Numbered from the stretch's first letter, positions 1 through 10,460 are shown. The stretch: DNA of 64,000 bases from Elymus sibiricus (GCA_039707655.1 CM077665.1:441811531-441875530); one strand, 5' to 3'. Notes: a model not told the origin generated them from the letters alone. Numbers and translations are program-made.

Positions 1-594
1 CATCATGTCATCATTCTCCAAGCATTACTCTGTTTTACTTAATACTCTAGATGCATGCTGGATAGTGGTCGATGAGTGGAGTAATAGTAATAGGTGCAGG
101 CAGGAGTCGGCCTATTTGCTTATGGACGTGATGCCTATATACACATGATCACTGCCGTGAAAATCGCATAACTATCCGCTTTTCTATCAATTGCCCAACA
201 GTAATATGTTACCCATCGTATGCTGCCTACATGAGAGATGCCGCTAGGGAACACTATGGCCCCCGGGTCTATTCACTTATATATTTGCAAACACTAAAAT
301 TACCTCGCTGCCTTTATTTACTTTTTATTTATTTTGCATTTTATATTTATCAACAATTATCTACACAACTCATTTGCTTGCAAATAACGAGATCACGGGG
401 ATTGACAACCCTCTTGCCCGCGTTGGGTGCAAGTCGTTTGTTCATTTGTGTGCAGCCGCAGAAGACGGTTGAGGATTGATATTCCTATTGGTTCGATAAA
501 CCTTGGTTTCATAACTGAGGGAAATACTTACCCACTTTGTGCTGTAATTACCCGTTCCTCTTCACAGAAAACCCAACACAGATCACAAGTATCA
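1..594 (+). repeat. 5' LTR of element A (left part outside window)
   Basis: This stretch matches the end of the 3' LTR at about 6928-7341 and the reverse complement of element B's LTRs. It ends in ...AAGTATCA at 594, eleven bases before the primer-binding site. The start of the LTR is outside the window. Confidence 0.85.
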
Positions 595-605
595 GGAAGG
601 ATTTC

Positions 606-623
606 TGGCGCCGTTGCCGGGGA
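606..623 (+). other. Primer-binding site of element A
   Basis: TGGCGCCGTTGCCGGGGA lies 11 bases after the LTR end. It is the site type used by Athila-lineage plant Gypsy elements to prime minus-strand DNA synthesis, generally attributed to a tRNA-Asp. The same sequence lies in the mirror position in element B, and a one-base variant lies in element C. Confidence 0.8.
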
Positions 624-785
624 AGATCATCATCAACTATCAAGTAACTTCACACAAATTTTCATTCACTTGTTCTTCTTTTTATTTGCTGTTATATTTA
701 GCTTGTCGCATAAAAATAAAAAATACAAAAATATTTATCTTTGCTTGTTGTTAGTTTGCTCTTTTGCTTGCTTGAAGTCGCTATC

Positions 786-1677
786 ATGTCTGAGTTTGAG
801 AAAGTTATTATTGAGAGCGCTAGTGAAGATAGTGCTAGTGACACGGAAGAGCAGAGACCAAATATTGATCATGCTATTCATGAACCTCCTAAAAATCAAG
901 TTCCTAGTAGTAATACCCACACGGTTTTAAAATCAAAAATCTATGAAGTAGGTAGTGGGAACATCATTGGGAAACATATTATACAAGAATTTTTTGAGTA
1001 CTTGGGAGCTATCCCTTTTACTAAAGGAACCATACTTGAAGAGACAAGTTGTTATGTGGATGCCATTACAATGTTAATATTGAAGCTAGAAAGAAAGTTT
1101 GTGCATCTCCATCCTATGCTCCAAAATATATTTTTGGGACTTTCGAGTATTCGTAATACAAAGGTTAAGAAAATTGTTACCATCATCCTTATGCATGAAT
1201 TTGATTATATAGTGCGGGAAGCAAGAGACATATTTTCTTTTTATAGAGTAAAATCTGAAGCTCCCCCTATAGAAGTGACCTTACATAATAAAGATGCTTT
1301 GCGTATGATGGAGTCTAGTAATTGCCAAGGTTTTAGTGAGAATATGAGGAGAAATGTTTCTCCGGAAGAATAAACGCAAGCTTTATTCCTTCATACTTGT
1401 GATAAATTTGAGTGGATTGCTAAAGTAATAAATGAAGGGTTTAGCGAAGATTGGCATGAAAACACATTAGGGAACCTATCAATGATGAAATTCATGTCTT
1501 GTATGAAGATCCCTATGATGATGATGATGTTAGTGATGATATCCTAAATCCGTTTGATCACTTGAATCCTTCCACTAAATTTGAAAAAGATGATTTTTTA
1601 AGTAAGATTGTGGAAGAGCTAGTTTTGAAAGACATGAAGGGGAGTGGATCCCTTAGTGTCAAAGATGTCAATACTTG
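786..1677 (+). pseudogene. Broken reading frame of unknown function in element A
   Basis: The frame starts at ATG 786, is open to a TAA at 1371-1373, then continues in the same frame (residues TQALFLHTCDKFEW) until a shift near 1470, after which another frame runs to a stop at about 1677. The undamaged protein would have been close to 300 residues. It has an acidic, serine-rich N-terminus (residues 1-40), a hydrophobic and helical middle (about 85-160), and an Asp-rich stretch after the frameshift (DPYDDDDVSDD). I recognise no gag, protease, RT, integrase or zinc knuckle. It occupies the same slot in which element B carries an unrelated frame. It may be a protein specific to this non-autonomous family; the function is unknown. 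Confidence 0.6.
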
Positions 1678-4502
1678 AAAGGGGCATAAAACAATAGCGC
1701 TTGTTGGGAGGCAACCCAATAGTTATCTTTAAATTTTTTGCTTTAAGCTTTCTGTTTGTTTTTGATAACATGATTATTTCCTCTGTAATGATTATGTTTT
1801 TTTTTGTTTAAATTATTTTTTGTGCCAAGTAAAGCCTTTGGGATGACTCACAAGATGAGTAGAATCGATGTTGAAACGAAACAAAAACTTTTGACTCCAG
1901 TGCAGGAATTTTCAATTTTTACTGGAGCGTGATAATGATCTGAAATTTTTACACCGTGTTGCAATACAAATTTTCGAGGTTTTCCAAAATTTTCAGAACT
2001 TTTAGAGTTAAAAAAGTATAGGTCCTCTACAGATTGCTACAGACTGTTCTGTTTTAAACAGATTCTGTTTTTGCTTGCATAGTTGCTTGTTTTGATTATG
2101 CTATGGATTGTATCGGGGGGTATAAGCCATGGAGAAGTTAGAATACAGTACCTATTATGCATTTATGAAATTTGAATCAATTTATAACAGTACTTAAAGT
2201 ATGGAATATGTTTCTTATACTAATGGATCTCACGAAGTTTTGTTGAGTTTTGTGTGATTGAAGTTTTCAAGTTTTGGGTGTTATCATGATGGACAAAGGA
2301 ATAAGGAGTAGCAAGAGCCTAAGCTTGGGGATGCCCGAGGCGCCCCAAGGTAATATTTTAAAGGATACTCAAGCGTCTAAGCTTGGGGATGCCCCGAAAG
2401 GCATCCCCTCTTTTGTCTCAAATCCATCGGTATGTCACTTGAAGTTATATTTTTATTCGTCACATGATATGAGTTTTGCTTGGAGCGTCATTTGCTTTTG
2501 TTTGCTTTTACTTTCAGTTTGACACAATCATTGTTTGCTGGAAACACCTATTTAAGAGAGATACACCTTGATCATAATTTGTTGGAATACTCTATGTGCT
2601 TCACTTATATCTTTTGAGCTTAGCAGTTGCTCTAGTACTTCACTTATATCTTTGTGAGCACGGTGGCGTGTAGATTTTATGGAAATAATTTCACTCTCGT
2701 TCTTCACTTATATTTGTTTGAGAGTTAATAAATAGTGACGATAATTTGCATAGGTCATAAGACTAGTCCAAAAATATTAGGTATTCAATGAATGATAATC
2801 AAAACCATCATGTAGCACATATAGAGAAATTGTGGGTCAATGATATTGATGTGGTAATATGAAATAGGTGTGAGTTCATAATTTTTAAATCATAGAAGTG
2901 TCGATATTAAGAAAGGTTGACCCTTTTGTTCATCTAAAAATTAAAGAGGCATGGTGATGATGTGTGAGCATTTCTATTCCTCGTTGAAATCCTAGTGTTG
3001 TTTCGGGTCAAAAGTGTGCGATGGTTAACTCCTACCAACCTCTTCCCTCGGGGCATTGCGAGTAGTATTTTGATCTATGATAAACTAATAAAACTTTGCA
3101 ATAAGTATATGAGTTCTTTATGACTAATGTGAAACCATGGACATACGCAATCTCACCTTCTCATATTTTCTAGCCTCTTCGGTACCGTGCGTAGCCCGTT
3201 CTCACCTCGAGGATCGGTGTAATTTTCGCCGGTGCATCCAAACCCTGTGACATGACACACTCTGTTGCACATAAGCCTTATTATATCTTCCTCAAAACAG
3301 CCACCATACCTACCTATCATGGCATTTCCATAGCCATTCCGAGATATATTGCCATGCAAATTCCATCGTCACTTCACATGACTAGTTTGTTCATCGTCAT
3401 ATTGCTTTGCATGATCATATAGAGCTGACATAGTATTTGTGGCAAAGCCACCGTTCATCATATTTTTGATACATGTCATGCTAGATCATTGCACATCCTG
3501 GTACACTGCCAGAGGCATTCATACAGAGTCATATCTTCATATCAGTTCTCCATATTGAGTTGTAAGTAAATAAAAGTGTGATGATCATCATTATTAGAGC
3601 ATTGTCCCAATGAGGAAAGAATGATGGAGACGATGATTCTCCCATAAGTCGAGATGAGACTCCGGACGAAAAATAAAGATGGGGGAGGCCAAATGAGCCC
3701 ACCATCCATTCAAAAATATATATGAGAGAAAATGAGAGAAGGGACTTTGCTACTATCTTTTACCACACTTGTGCCTCAAAGTGGCACCATGTTCCTCATG
3801 TAGAGAGTCTCATGATATATCACTTTCATATGCTAGTGGGAATTACCTATTCCTTATTACAAACTTGGCTTGTACATTCCTATGACGGGCTTCCTCAAAT
3901 GCCCGAGGTCTTCATGAGCAAGCAAGTTGGATGTACACCCCACTTAGCTTCATTTGAGCTTTCATACACTTATAGCTCTAGTGCATCATTTGCATGGCAA
4001 TCCCTACTCCTTGCATTGACATCTATCGATGGGCATCTCCATAGCCCGTTGATACGCCTAGTTGTGAGACTATATTCTCCACTTTTAACCCCTTTGATAT
4101 CTACCACCATATTTTATTCCACCTAAATGCTATGTCCAATGGCTCACGCTCATGTATTGCGTGAAGAATAAAAAGTTGATGCATATTGAAAAGGTACGAT
4201 CCAATTGCCTGACTTGGACACCGTGGTGCTTAACATTGTATTAATACGGTGAAGATGGTGCCATGCCTTGCTAATACAATAAGATGAATGGGGGGTAAAC
4301 ATTTCTTAAGGATCGTATACTTTTAAGGATTAATAATTCTGTTTCTTACACTTTAGTATTCCTATGTTAATATTTGTTGATTCATCTTTTCTCAATGAAC
4401 ATACATGCATAAGATTACATAGTGGGTAGCATGTCACATCAAAAATTCTGTTTGTATCATTTACCTACTCGAGGACGAGCAGGAATTAAGCTTGGGGATG
4501 CT
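1678..4502 (+). other. Conserved noncoding internal region and polypurine tract of element A
   Basis: I see no credible gene here. The stretch is close to colinear with the reverse complement of 53784-56545 in element B. It opens with a stem-loop-forming segment (1696-1719, core TTGGGAGGCAACCCAA), followed by a block around 1827-1915 that is also present in element C (60809-60900). Duplicated AAGCTTGGGGATGCC-type segments lie near 2322 and 2380. The 3' end AATTAAGCTTGGGGATGC directly before the LTR is the likely polypurine tract for plus-strand priming. Confidence 0.65.
1696..1719 (+). other. Conserved stem-loop segment (element A)
   Basis: The core TTGGGAGGCAACCCAA can fold with a TTGGG/CCCAA stem. 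Near-identical copies lie at the same place after the reading frame in element B (56512-56535, minus) and element C (60700-60723). A role in RNA packaging or translation is only a guess. Confidence 0.5.
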
Positions 4503-4761
4503 TGATACGTCTCCAATATATCTATAATTTTTTATTGTTCCATACTGATATATTATCATTCTAGGATACTTTTTGGGTCTTTGTTTACTAATTAATAATA
4601 TTTTTGAGCACTAACCTATTGACCCAGTGCCCAGTGCCAGTTGTTGTTTTCTGCATGTTTTTTCCTTTTCAGGTTTACAGTACCAAAAGAAGTCCAATTG
4701 TTACGAAACTTTTTGATGATTTTTTCTGGACTATAAGAAGACCTAGAAGCTTTGGAAGGAG

Positions 4762-6335
4762 TGACGTGGCTTGAGACTGCGTCAGTATTTCCCCAAAGAG
4801 GAAGGGATGATGCAGCACAGCTACGGTAAGTATTTCCCTCAGTTATAAAACCAAGGTTATCGAACCAGTAGGAGAACCATGCAACACTATGTAAACGGTA
4901 CCTGCACAGAAAGAACAAATACTTGCAACCCGACGCGTAAGAGAGGTTGTCAATCTCTCCACGGTAAAAAGATAGATTGGTTTGTATTAGATTGGATAAA
5001 TAGATCGCACAAGAAAACAAAATAAAAGATGCAAATAAAAAGTGCAGCAAGGTATTTTTGGGTTTTTTGAATAATAGGTGTGAAAACAAATGCGAAAAAA
5101 GATAGATCGGAAAGCAATAGATTAAAAGAATAGACCCGGGGGCCGTAGACTTCACTAGTGGCTTCTCTCAAGAAAATAGCACACGGTGGGTAAACAAATT
5201 ATTGTTGGGCAATTGATAGATGATCAAATAATCATGACGATATCCAAGACAATGATCAATATATAGGCATCACGTCCAAGATTACTTGACCGAAATGATT
5301 CTGCATCTACTACTATTACTCCACACATCGACCGCTATCCAATATGCATCTAGTGTATTAAGTTCATGGAGAAACGGAGTAATGCAATAAGAACGATGAC
5401 ATGATGTAGACAAGATCTATTCATGTAGGAATAGACCCCATCTTGTTATCCTTAATAGTACATGCGTGCCTCGCTGCCCCTTCTGTCACTAGGGGAGGAC
5501 ACCGCAAGATCAAACCCATCACAAAGCACCTCTTCCCATGGCAAGAAAAATCGATCTAGTTGGCCTAACTAAACCAAAGATTCGAAGAAGAAATACGAGG
5601 CTATAAATAATCATGGATATAAGCGATCAAAGAAGACTCAAATAATATTCATGGATAGAAACTGATCATGAACTCAAACTTCATCGGATCCCAACAAACG
5701 CACCGAAAAAAGACATTACATCAAATAGATCTCCAAGAGGCCATTGTATTGAGAATCAAAAGAGAGAGAGAGGAAGCCATCTAGCTACTGCCTACGGACC
5801 TGTAGGTCTACGGTGAACTACTCACGCATCATCGGAGAGGCACTAATGAGGATGATGAACCCCTCCGTGATGGTGTCAGATTGGATCTCGTGGTTCTGGA
5901 ACTTGCGGCGGCTGGAATTGTGTGTCGTCGACTCCTCTAGGATTTCTGGAATTTCTGAGGATTTATAGAGCTGAGAGGCGCTGGAAAAGATCTCCGTGGG
6001 CCCCATGATACATCAGGGCGTGCCGGGGGCCTCTGGCGCACCCTGGTGTATCATGGGCCCCACGGGCCTCCCCCCAGGTGCTTCCTTGGCTCCCAAGTTG
6101 TCTTCTGGTCCAAAAAAATCTCCAAAAAGTTTCGTGGCAATTGGACTCCGTTTGGTATTGATATTCTGCGAAGTAAAAAACAAGCAAAAAACAACAACTG
6201 GCACTGGGCGCTATGTCAATAGGTTAGTCCCAAAAAATGATATAAAGTTGCTATAAAATGAGTATAAAACATCCAAGAATGATAATATAACAGCATGGAA
6301 CAATCAGAAATTATAGATACGTTGGAGATGCATCA
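4762..6335 (-). mobile_element. Solo LTR in element A's 3' LTR
   Basis: Read on the minus strand it begins TGATGCATCTCC (6335) and ends ...CCACGTCA (4762). The host bases AGGAG occur on both sides (4757-4761 and 6336-6340), a 5-bp target-site duplication. No internal domain is present, so this is a solo LTR left by recombination between the two LTRs of an inserted element. A TATA box lies on the minus strand at 5967-5961 and a strong inverted repeat just upstream of it (5994-6065). It is related to, but distinct from, the LTRs of A and B. Confidence 0.9.
5994..6065 (-). repeat. Inverted repeat upstream of LTR TATA box
   Basis: Arms 5994-6024 and 6035-6065 pair at about 27 of 31 positions around a 10-base loop. 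The segment lies about 27 bases upstream of the minus-strand TATA box of the solo LTR. Confidence 0.75.
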
Positions 6336-6448
6336 AGGAGGCCGGGAGGTGCACGAGGGACCCACCACACATCAGGGCGCGCCCTGGGGGGGGCACGCCC
6401 TGATATGTGGTGGCCCCCTTGGCTGCCTCCTGACGTCCCTCTTCGGCC

Positions 6449-6455
6449 TATAAAT
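6449..6455 (+). promoter_or_regulatory. TATA box of element A 3' LTR
   Basis: TATAAAT follows a GC-rich inverted repeat (6364-6412) and is the likely LTR core promoter. Equivalent boxes occur in the other Athila-type LTRs of the window. Confidence 0.55.
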
Positions 6456-6905
6456 TCTCTAATATCGTGAAAACCCTGAAGGCAGTCCCGAAACCCTTTT
6501 TCCGCCGCCGCAAGCCTCTGTTCCGTCCCGAGGCCATCTGGAGGGGGGATCGATCACGGAGGGCCTCTTCATCAACCTTGTTGCCCTCATGATGATGTGT
6601 GAGTAGTTCACCACAGACCTACGGGTCCATAGCTAGTACCTAGATGGCAATCTCTCAATCTTATGATCTTCAATACAATGGTCATCGCATCTTCGATTTG
6701 ATATATCCGATGTAATCCTATTGTGCGGTGTGTTTGTTGCGATCTGATGAATTGTGGGTTTATGTTTAGATTATTCATGAAAAGTATTTGAGATGCCTCT
6801 GATATATATTATATCTTAATTGCATGATCATTATAGCTTCGTAATGCTCTCCGATTTATTGATGTGCTTTGGCCAAGTAGATTGATATTTCATCGGTGGG
6901 AGTGG

Positions 6906-6989
6906 TGCCTACATGAGAGATGCCACTTTTCTATCAATTGCCCAACAGTAATTTGTTACCCATCGTATGCTGCCTACATGAGAGATGCC
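6906..6989 (+). repeat. 19-bp filler repeat at an LTR deletion joint
   Basis: TGCCTACATGAGAGATGCC occurs at 6906-6924 and 6971-6989. The second copy is in its normal LTR context. The first sits at a joint where the related LTR at 51900-52150 has several hundred extra bases. Confidence 0.7.
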
Positions 6990-7341
6990 GCTAGGGAACA
7001 CTATGGCCCCCGGGTCTATTCACTTATATATTTGCAAACACTACAATTACCTCACTGCCTTTATTTACATTTTATTTATTTTGCATTTTATATTTATCAA
7101 CAATTATCTACACAACTCATTTTCTTGCAAATAACAAGATCAAGCGGACTGTCAACCCTCTTGCTCGCGTTGGGTGCAAGTCGTGTGTTCATTTGTGTGC
7201 AGCCGCTGAAGACGAATGAGGATTGATATTCCTATTAGTTCGATAAACCTTGGTTTCATAACTGAGGGAAATACTTACCCACTTTGTGCTGCAATTACCC
7301 GTTCCTCTTCATGGAAAACCCAACGTAGATCACAAGTATCA

Positions 7342-8252
7342 GCGGGGTCCATAATGAAACTAAGGAATATTAAGGCATCCTTTTAATAGAGAACCAGAAC
7401 AAAGTATTAGCTTAGAATACATGAACTCCTCAAACTATGGTAATCACCAGATAGAATACCAATTATTGTCACCTTGGGGTATGCAGATCATAACATGTAA
7501 TAGGTGCATACAACTTGCAAGATAGGATCCAAACCACTCTCGTATTTATGAGAACATAATAGGTTCAGATCTGAAATCATGGCACTCGGGCCGTAGTGAG
7601 AAGCATTAAGCATAGTAAAGTCATAGCAACATCAATCTCAGAACATAGTGGATACTAGGGATCAAGCCATATCAAAATAACTTGATTACATGATCAATCT
7701 CATCCAATCCCATCACCGTCCAACAAGCCTACAAAGGAATTACTCACTCCCGGTGGTGAGCATCATAGGGGTGTTGATGGAGAAGGGTTGGTGATGACGA
7801 TGGCGACGAACCCCCCTCTTTGGGGCCCCAAACGGACTCCAGATTAGCCCTCCCAAGGAAGAACAAGAGGTGGCGGCGGCTTCATCTCGTAAAACGCGAT
7901 GAAAACTGCTCTCTTCTTTTTTTTCTCTGGAAATAGGAATTTATAGAACTGGAATTAGGGTCTGCGGAGCCACGAGGTGGCCACAAGCCAATAGGGCTCG
8001 CCCTGTGGCCTTGGCAGCAATAGGTGGCCCCCCTCCGGTGGATCTTCGCTCTAGTATTTTTATATATTCCAAAAAAATACTTCAAATAATTTCCTCCAAT
8101 TCCAAGAACTTTTATTTCTGCACAAAAACAATACCATGGTAGTTCTGCTGAAAACAGCGTCAATCCGGATTAGTTTCATTCAAATCATGCAAACTAGAGT
8201 CCCAAACAAGAGCAAAAGTGTTTGGAAAAATAGATACTTTGGAGACGTATCA
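7342..8252 (-). mobile_element. LTR fragment of a Gypsy element (minus), host of element A
   Basis: Read on the minus strand it begins TGATACGTCTCCAAAGTATC at 8252 and continues to 7342, where element A interrupts it. A minus-strand TATA box lies at 945-939 of the 7-kb block (7939-7945). The rest of this LTR would lie left of element A, outside the window. It belongs to the same broad LTR type as 23433-24909 but is a different subfamily. It lies in the Harbinger-like repeat that resumes at 8253. Confidence 0.75.
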
Positions 8253-9261
8253 ACCGCTGTCGCCGTCCGTGCCGTCCTCGTCATCATCATTGTGTTCCCT
8301 CCAGCGACGGAACGGCGTCGGAGGGCCGCGACAACTTGTCCAGCGGCTGCCCGCGACTCGCGGAGGAGCCGCTTCGCTTCCTACTGCACCGTGCAGAGTG
8401 TCGCTGCCGCCACTGACGACGTGTCCTTCGGAGCCCTGCTGTGGCCTTGTAGTGACTGTTGTGGCCTTGTAGTGAATGCTAAGCGAACACTCCTTGCCGA
8501 TCTTGGAGGGCTTATCGTCAAGGCGGCGACAACGCCCGACGGCCGTCTCCGCGGTGGTCACGGAGCGGTCGAGCGCCCATGCCGCGACGAGGTCCGGGCC
8601 GTTGCGGACCCATTCCGGCACCACGTCCGTCTTGGCGAATGCGGAGAGGCGATCGACATTGCGCCAGTCGTACCTCGCATGCTGCCGTGCTGCGCACTCG
8701 GACTCGGACACCACGGCCAAAGAGCCGAAGGCGCCGTCAAAGACTCTGCCTCCCAGGTAGTGGAGGATACGGCCACGCGCCTTGGCGATTGCGGGTGGCA
8801 CCTCCTAAGGGCAGTGGCGGGGTCGCGGGCACCAGCTTCATGCGGCCGCCGATGTGGAGATCGCGGTTGCGCGGCGGGGACACCGGCTCATCCTTGACCT
8901 GCCGGAGCAAGAATGTCGTCTTGTTCTGGAAGCGAACTCATGGCAAGGATGGTGGCTCGTCCTTCACGTTCACCGGTAATGGTGGCGCTGGTCCCATCTG
9001 ACGGAGCGAACGCTCCGTCATGATCTCCATCTGACGGATGAATTCTTCGTCTGTCACAGCCTCCAATGACAGTAGATGTGGCCGCTGTTGCGGCTGCTCC
9101 TCTTCGTCGCCGGAGGAGATGACTATCCCCTCTTTACCGGAGGATCCCGCCGCCGTGGATGCCGATGACCCCGCTGACCGAGGACGGCGGCGCCACGATC
9201 CACCAGACGACGAGTTCCCACCGGGGCCGCCTGCTGGCATAGAGAACCAGGACTTCGGCAT
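8253..9261 (-). pseudogene. Repeat-borne protein with VKDEP motifs, unknown function (broken)
   Basis: The frame opens at ATG 9261 (residues MPKSWFSMPAGG), has a Ser/Gly-rich stretch, an acidic IVISSGDEEEQPQQR segment and a VKDEP motif, and stops at 8938. A second VKDEP motif and the remainder lie in other frames; the 8801-8250 frame includes ARYDWRNVDRLSAFAKTDVVPEWVRNG and ends in an acidic tail. At least one frameshift and one stop separate the parts. I recognise no transposase or DNA-binding fold. The right-hand copy (20740-20989) matches the N-terminal part up to the EIMTE/MKII segment. Proteins of this look are common in grass repeats; the function is not known. Confidence 0.5.
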
Positions 9262-9811
9262 CGCCGCCGGCTTGGCTCGAGAGAATATAGAGAATTAAAG
9301 ACGCGGGGAGGGGGAGGACGGTCCGATCCTCTGGATGACGCCGGAGCACGCCTTAAATAGCCATGGCCAGGCCAGGCGATGGGGGGGTCAGCCCGCTTCA
9401 ATATGGCGCAGCTGCTGGAGTTGGTTCCTCGGGACGCGGCGTCCGCATTTGAAGCGGCGAGGCCAGAGAGGTCGCATCCGTCTGTGCCAACTTCCCGTCC
9501 GATCAAATCGCCGCTTCAATGACGGCTGTTGCATGCTCTGGGCCGGCATGAATGCGGCGCGACACGTGGGATTGAAAGCGCGGGACGGGCGGGTCGGTTT
9601 TTTTGGTGGGCAGGGCGGTCAAAATCGTGCGAAGTAGCGGTCCGGACTCCCGCAAACCTCCCCCACGCCTATCTCCGGTTTGCGAAAGGAATCGCGTCCG
9701 GACCGTTCCGCAAACCGATACATGACCGTGTTGGATGGCTTTCGTGGTTCGTACCGTGCGGTCCGGACGGTTACGGGAGGTTTACGTGTCCGCCTTGAAG
9801 ATGCCCTTAGG
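8253..9811 (-). mobile_element. Harbinger-like gene-bearing repeat, left copy (truncated)
   Basis: On the minus strand this starts at 9811 with GGGCATCTTCAAGGCGGA preceded by CTAA, and continues with a promoter-like stretch (CTATTTAAGG, near 9357-9350) and a reading frame. A second copy in the opposite orientation lies at 20194-20989, with the same start (GGGCATCTACAACGCGGA after CTAA), the same promoter landmarks and a homologous protein N-terminus. A TAA target and a GGGC-type terminus would fit PIF/Harbinger elements, but the far end is missing because an LTR interrupts the copy at 8252, so the class is inferred. Confidence 0.5.
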
Positions 9812-9866
9812 GACTTTATTAAAATCACAGTAAAGTATGGAATACAAGCATTGTTTGGTAAAATCC

Positions 9867-10237
9867 TTATCCACAAATGAAGGCCAACAGATAAAGTGAA
9901 AGCTGCCTTTGCAAAGGTATGGCCTCAAAATTACACTCCCTAGACTCAAAACGAAATCTAACAATCATGATAGTTTTGGTCCGATGTTGCATCTCATTAA
10001 ACACCCACACATACACAATAGTGATGCCATTCTTGATATTTGTAATGACCTCCAGGCAGTCTGAGGCTATCACCAACTATTGGATGTTGAGATCTTAAGC
10101 AAGTGCAAGAGCCTCATTGCATGCTTGAGCTTCCAAGGACGCTGTCTCCACAAGTCCGTGAGAAACAAGCGCCGAAGCTCCCAGAAAACGACCCACCACA
10201 TCTACCCCCTTGGATTGAGCCGGCCTCTCGTACATGT
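9867..10237 (-). pseudogene. RNase H-like (RVT_3) domain fragment
   Basis: On the minus strand the translation contains ASLEAQACNEALALA, then LVIASDCLEVITNI, then a Phe/Glu-rich stretch ending RESRECNFEA-like, which is the order found in the reverse-transcriptase-like RNase H domain (RVT_3) of plant L1-type elements and related single-domain genes. The acidic residues in EAQACNEA and ASDC match the usual catalytic positions. The frame is broken by stops near 10077. After 9867 the translation still resembles the usual C-terminal tail, and AATAAAG follows near 9825. It abuts the Harbinger-like repeat. Confidence 0.6.
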
Positions 10238-10378
10238 CGACATCCAATTCAACATGTACAAGAGGCCGGCTCAATCCAAGGGGGTAGATGTGGTGGGTCG
10301 TTTTCTGGGAGCTTCGGCGCTTGTTTCTCACGGACTTGTGGAGACCGCGTCCTTGGAAGCTCAAGCATGCAATGAGGC
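10111..10378. repeat. 127-bp near-perfect inverted repeat with 14-base spacer
   Basis: Left arm 10111-10237 and right arm 10252-10378 are reverse complements with two mismatches that I can find (near 10146 and 10229). The spacer is 10238-10251. The left arm is continuous with the RVT_3 pseudogene, so the right arm is an inverted copy of coding-derived sequence. The terminal bases do not look like a transposon end. A transcript would form a long hairpin. Confidence 0.9.
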
Positions 10379-10460
10379 AGTCACTAATAACAACCAGGTA
10401 GAGCTTAGTTGGTTGACAAGAATTGAAAATAACGCTATTTGACCCTTCCTTTAGTTAACA

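Larger units (their letters stand above)
1..7341 (+). mobile_element. Element A: non-autonomous Athila-type Gypsy LTR retrotransposon
   Basis: Seen: a partial 5' LTR (1-594), primer-binding site (606-623), one reading frame without gag or pol motifs (786-1677), a long noncoding stretch, a purine-rich tract before the 3' LTR, and a 3' LTR from TGATACGTCTCC (4503) to CA (7341). No protease, reverse transcriptase, RNase H or integrase motif occurs in the internal region, so the element would depend on proteins from another element. The primer site is of the type known from Athila-lineage plant Gypsy elements; Sabrina and WHAM are Triticeae families of this general look, but I do not fix the family. 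The 3' LTR is interrupted by a solo LTR (4762-6335). Element A itself sits inside a minus-strand LTR that resumes at 7342. Its upstream target-site copy is outside the window. Confidence 0.85.
4503..7341 (+). repeat. 3' LTR of element A, interrupted by a solo LTR
   Basis: The LTR runs from TGATACGTCTCC at 4503 to ...AAGTATCA at 7341. Without the inserted LTR and its duplicated target it is about 1,260 bp. A likely TATA box (TATAAAT, 6449-6455) lies just after a GC-rich inverted repeat (6364-6412). Compared with the fragment at 51533-52150, a stretch is missing near 6906, with a short copied filler at the joint. Confidence 0.85.

Noticed and set aside
231..930. Protein-coding genes at 231-479 and 427-930
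   Set aside because: They lie in the 5' LTR and leader of element A; similar frames recur in every LTR copy (6864-7226, 57603-57902) and have no domain.
3722..4126. 134-residue frame in element A, with a relative at 54160-54570 in element B
   Set aside because: Similarity is expected because the noncoding backbone is shared; no start context, domain or selection evidence. Kept only as a remark.
8440..8480. Tandem repeat of about 20 bp (GTGGCCTTGTAGTGA twice)
   Set aside because: A small two-copy duplication in a decayed frame, not informative by itself.
10111..10378. MITE or foldback transposon as explanation of the inverted repeat
   Set aside because: The arm is continuous with an RNase H-like coding fragment, there is no terminal motif and no target duplication.
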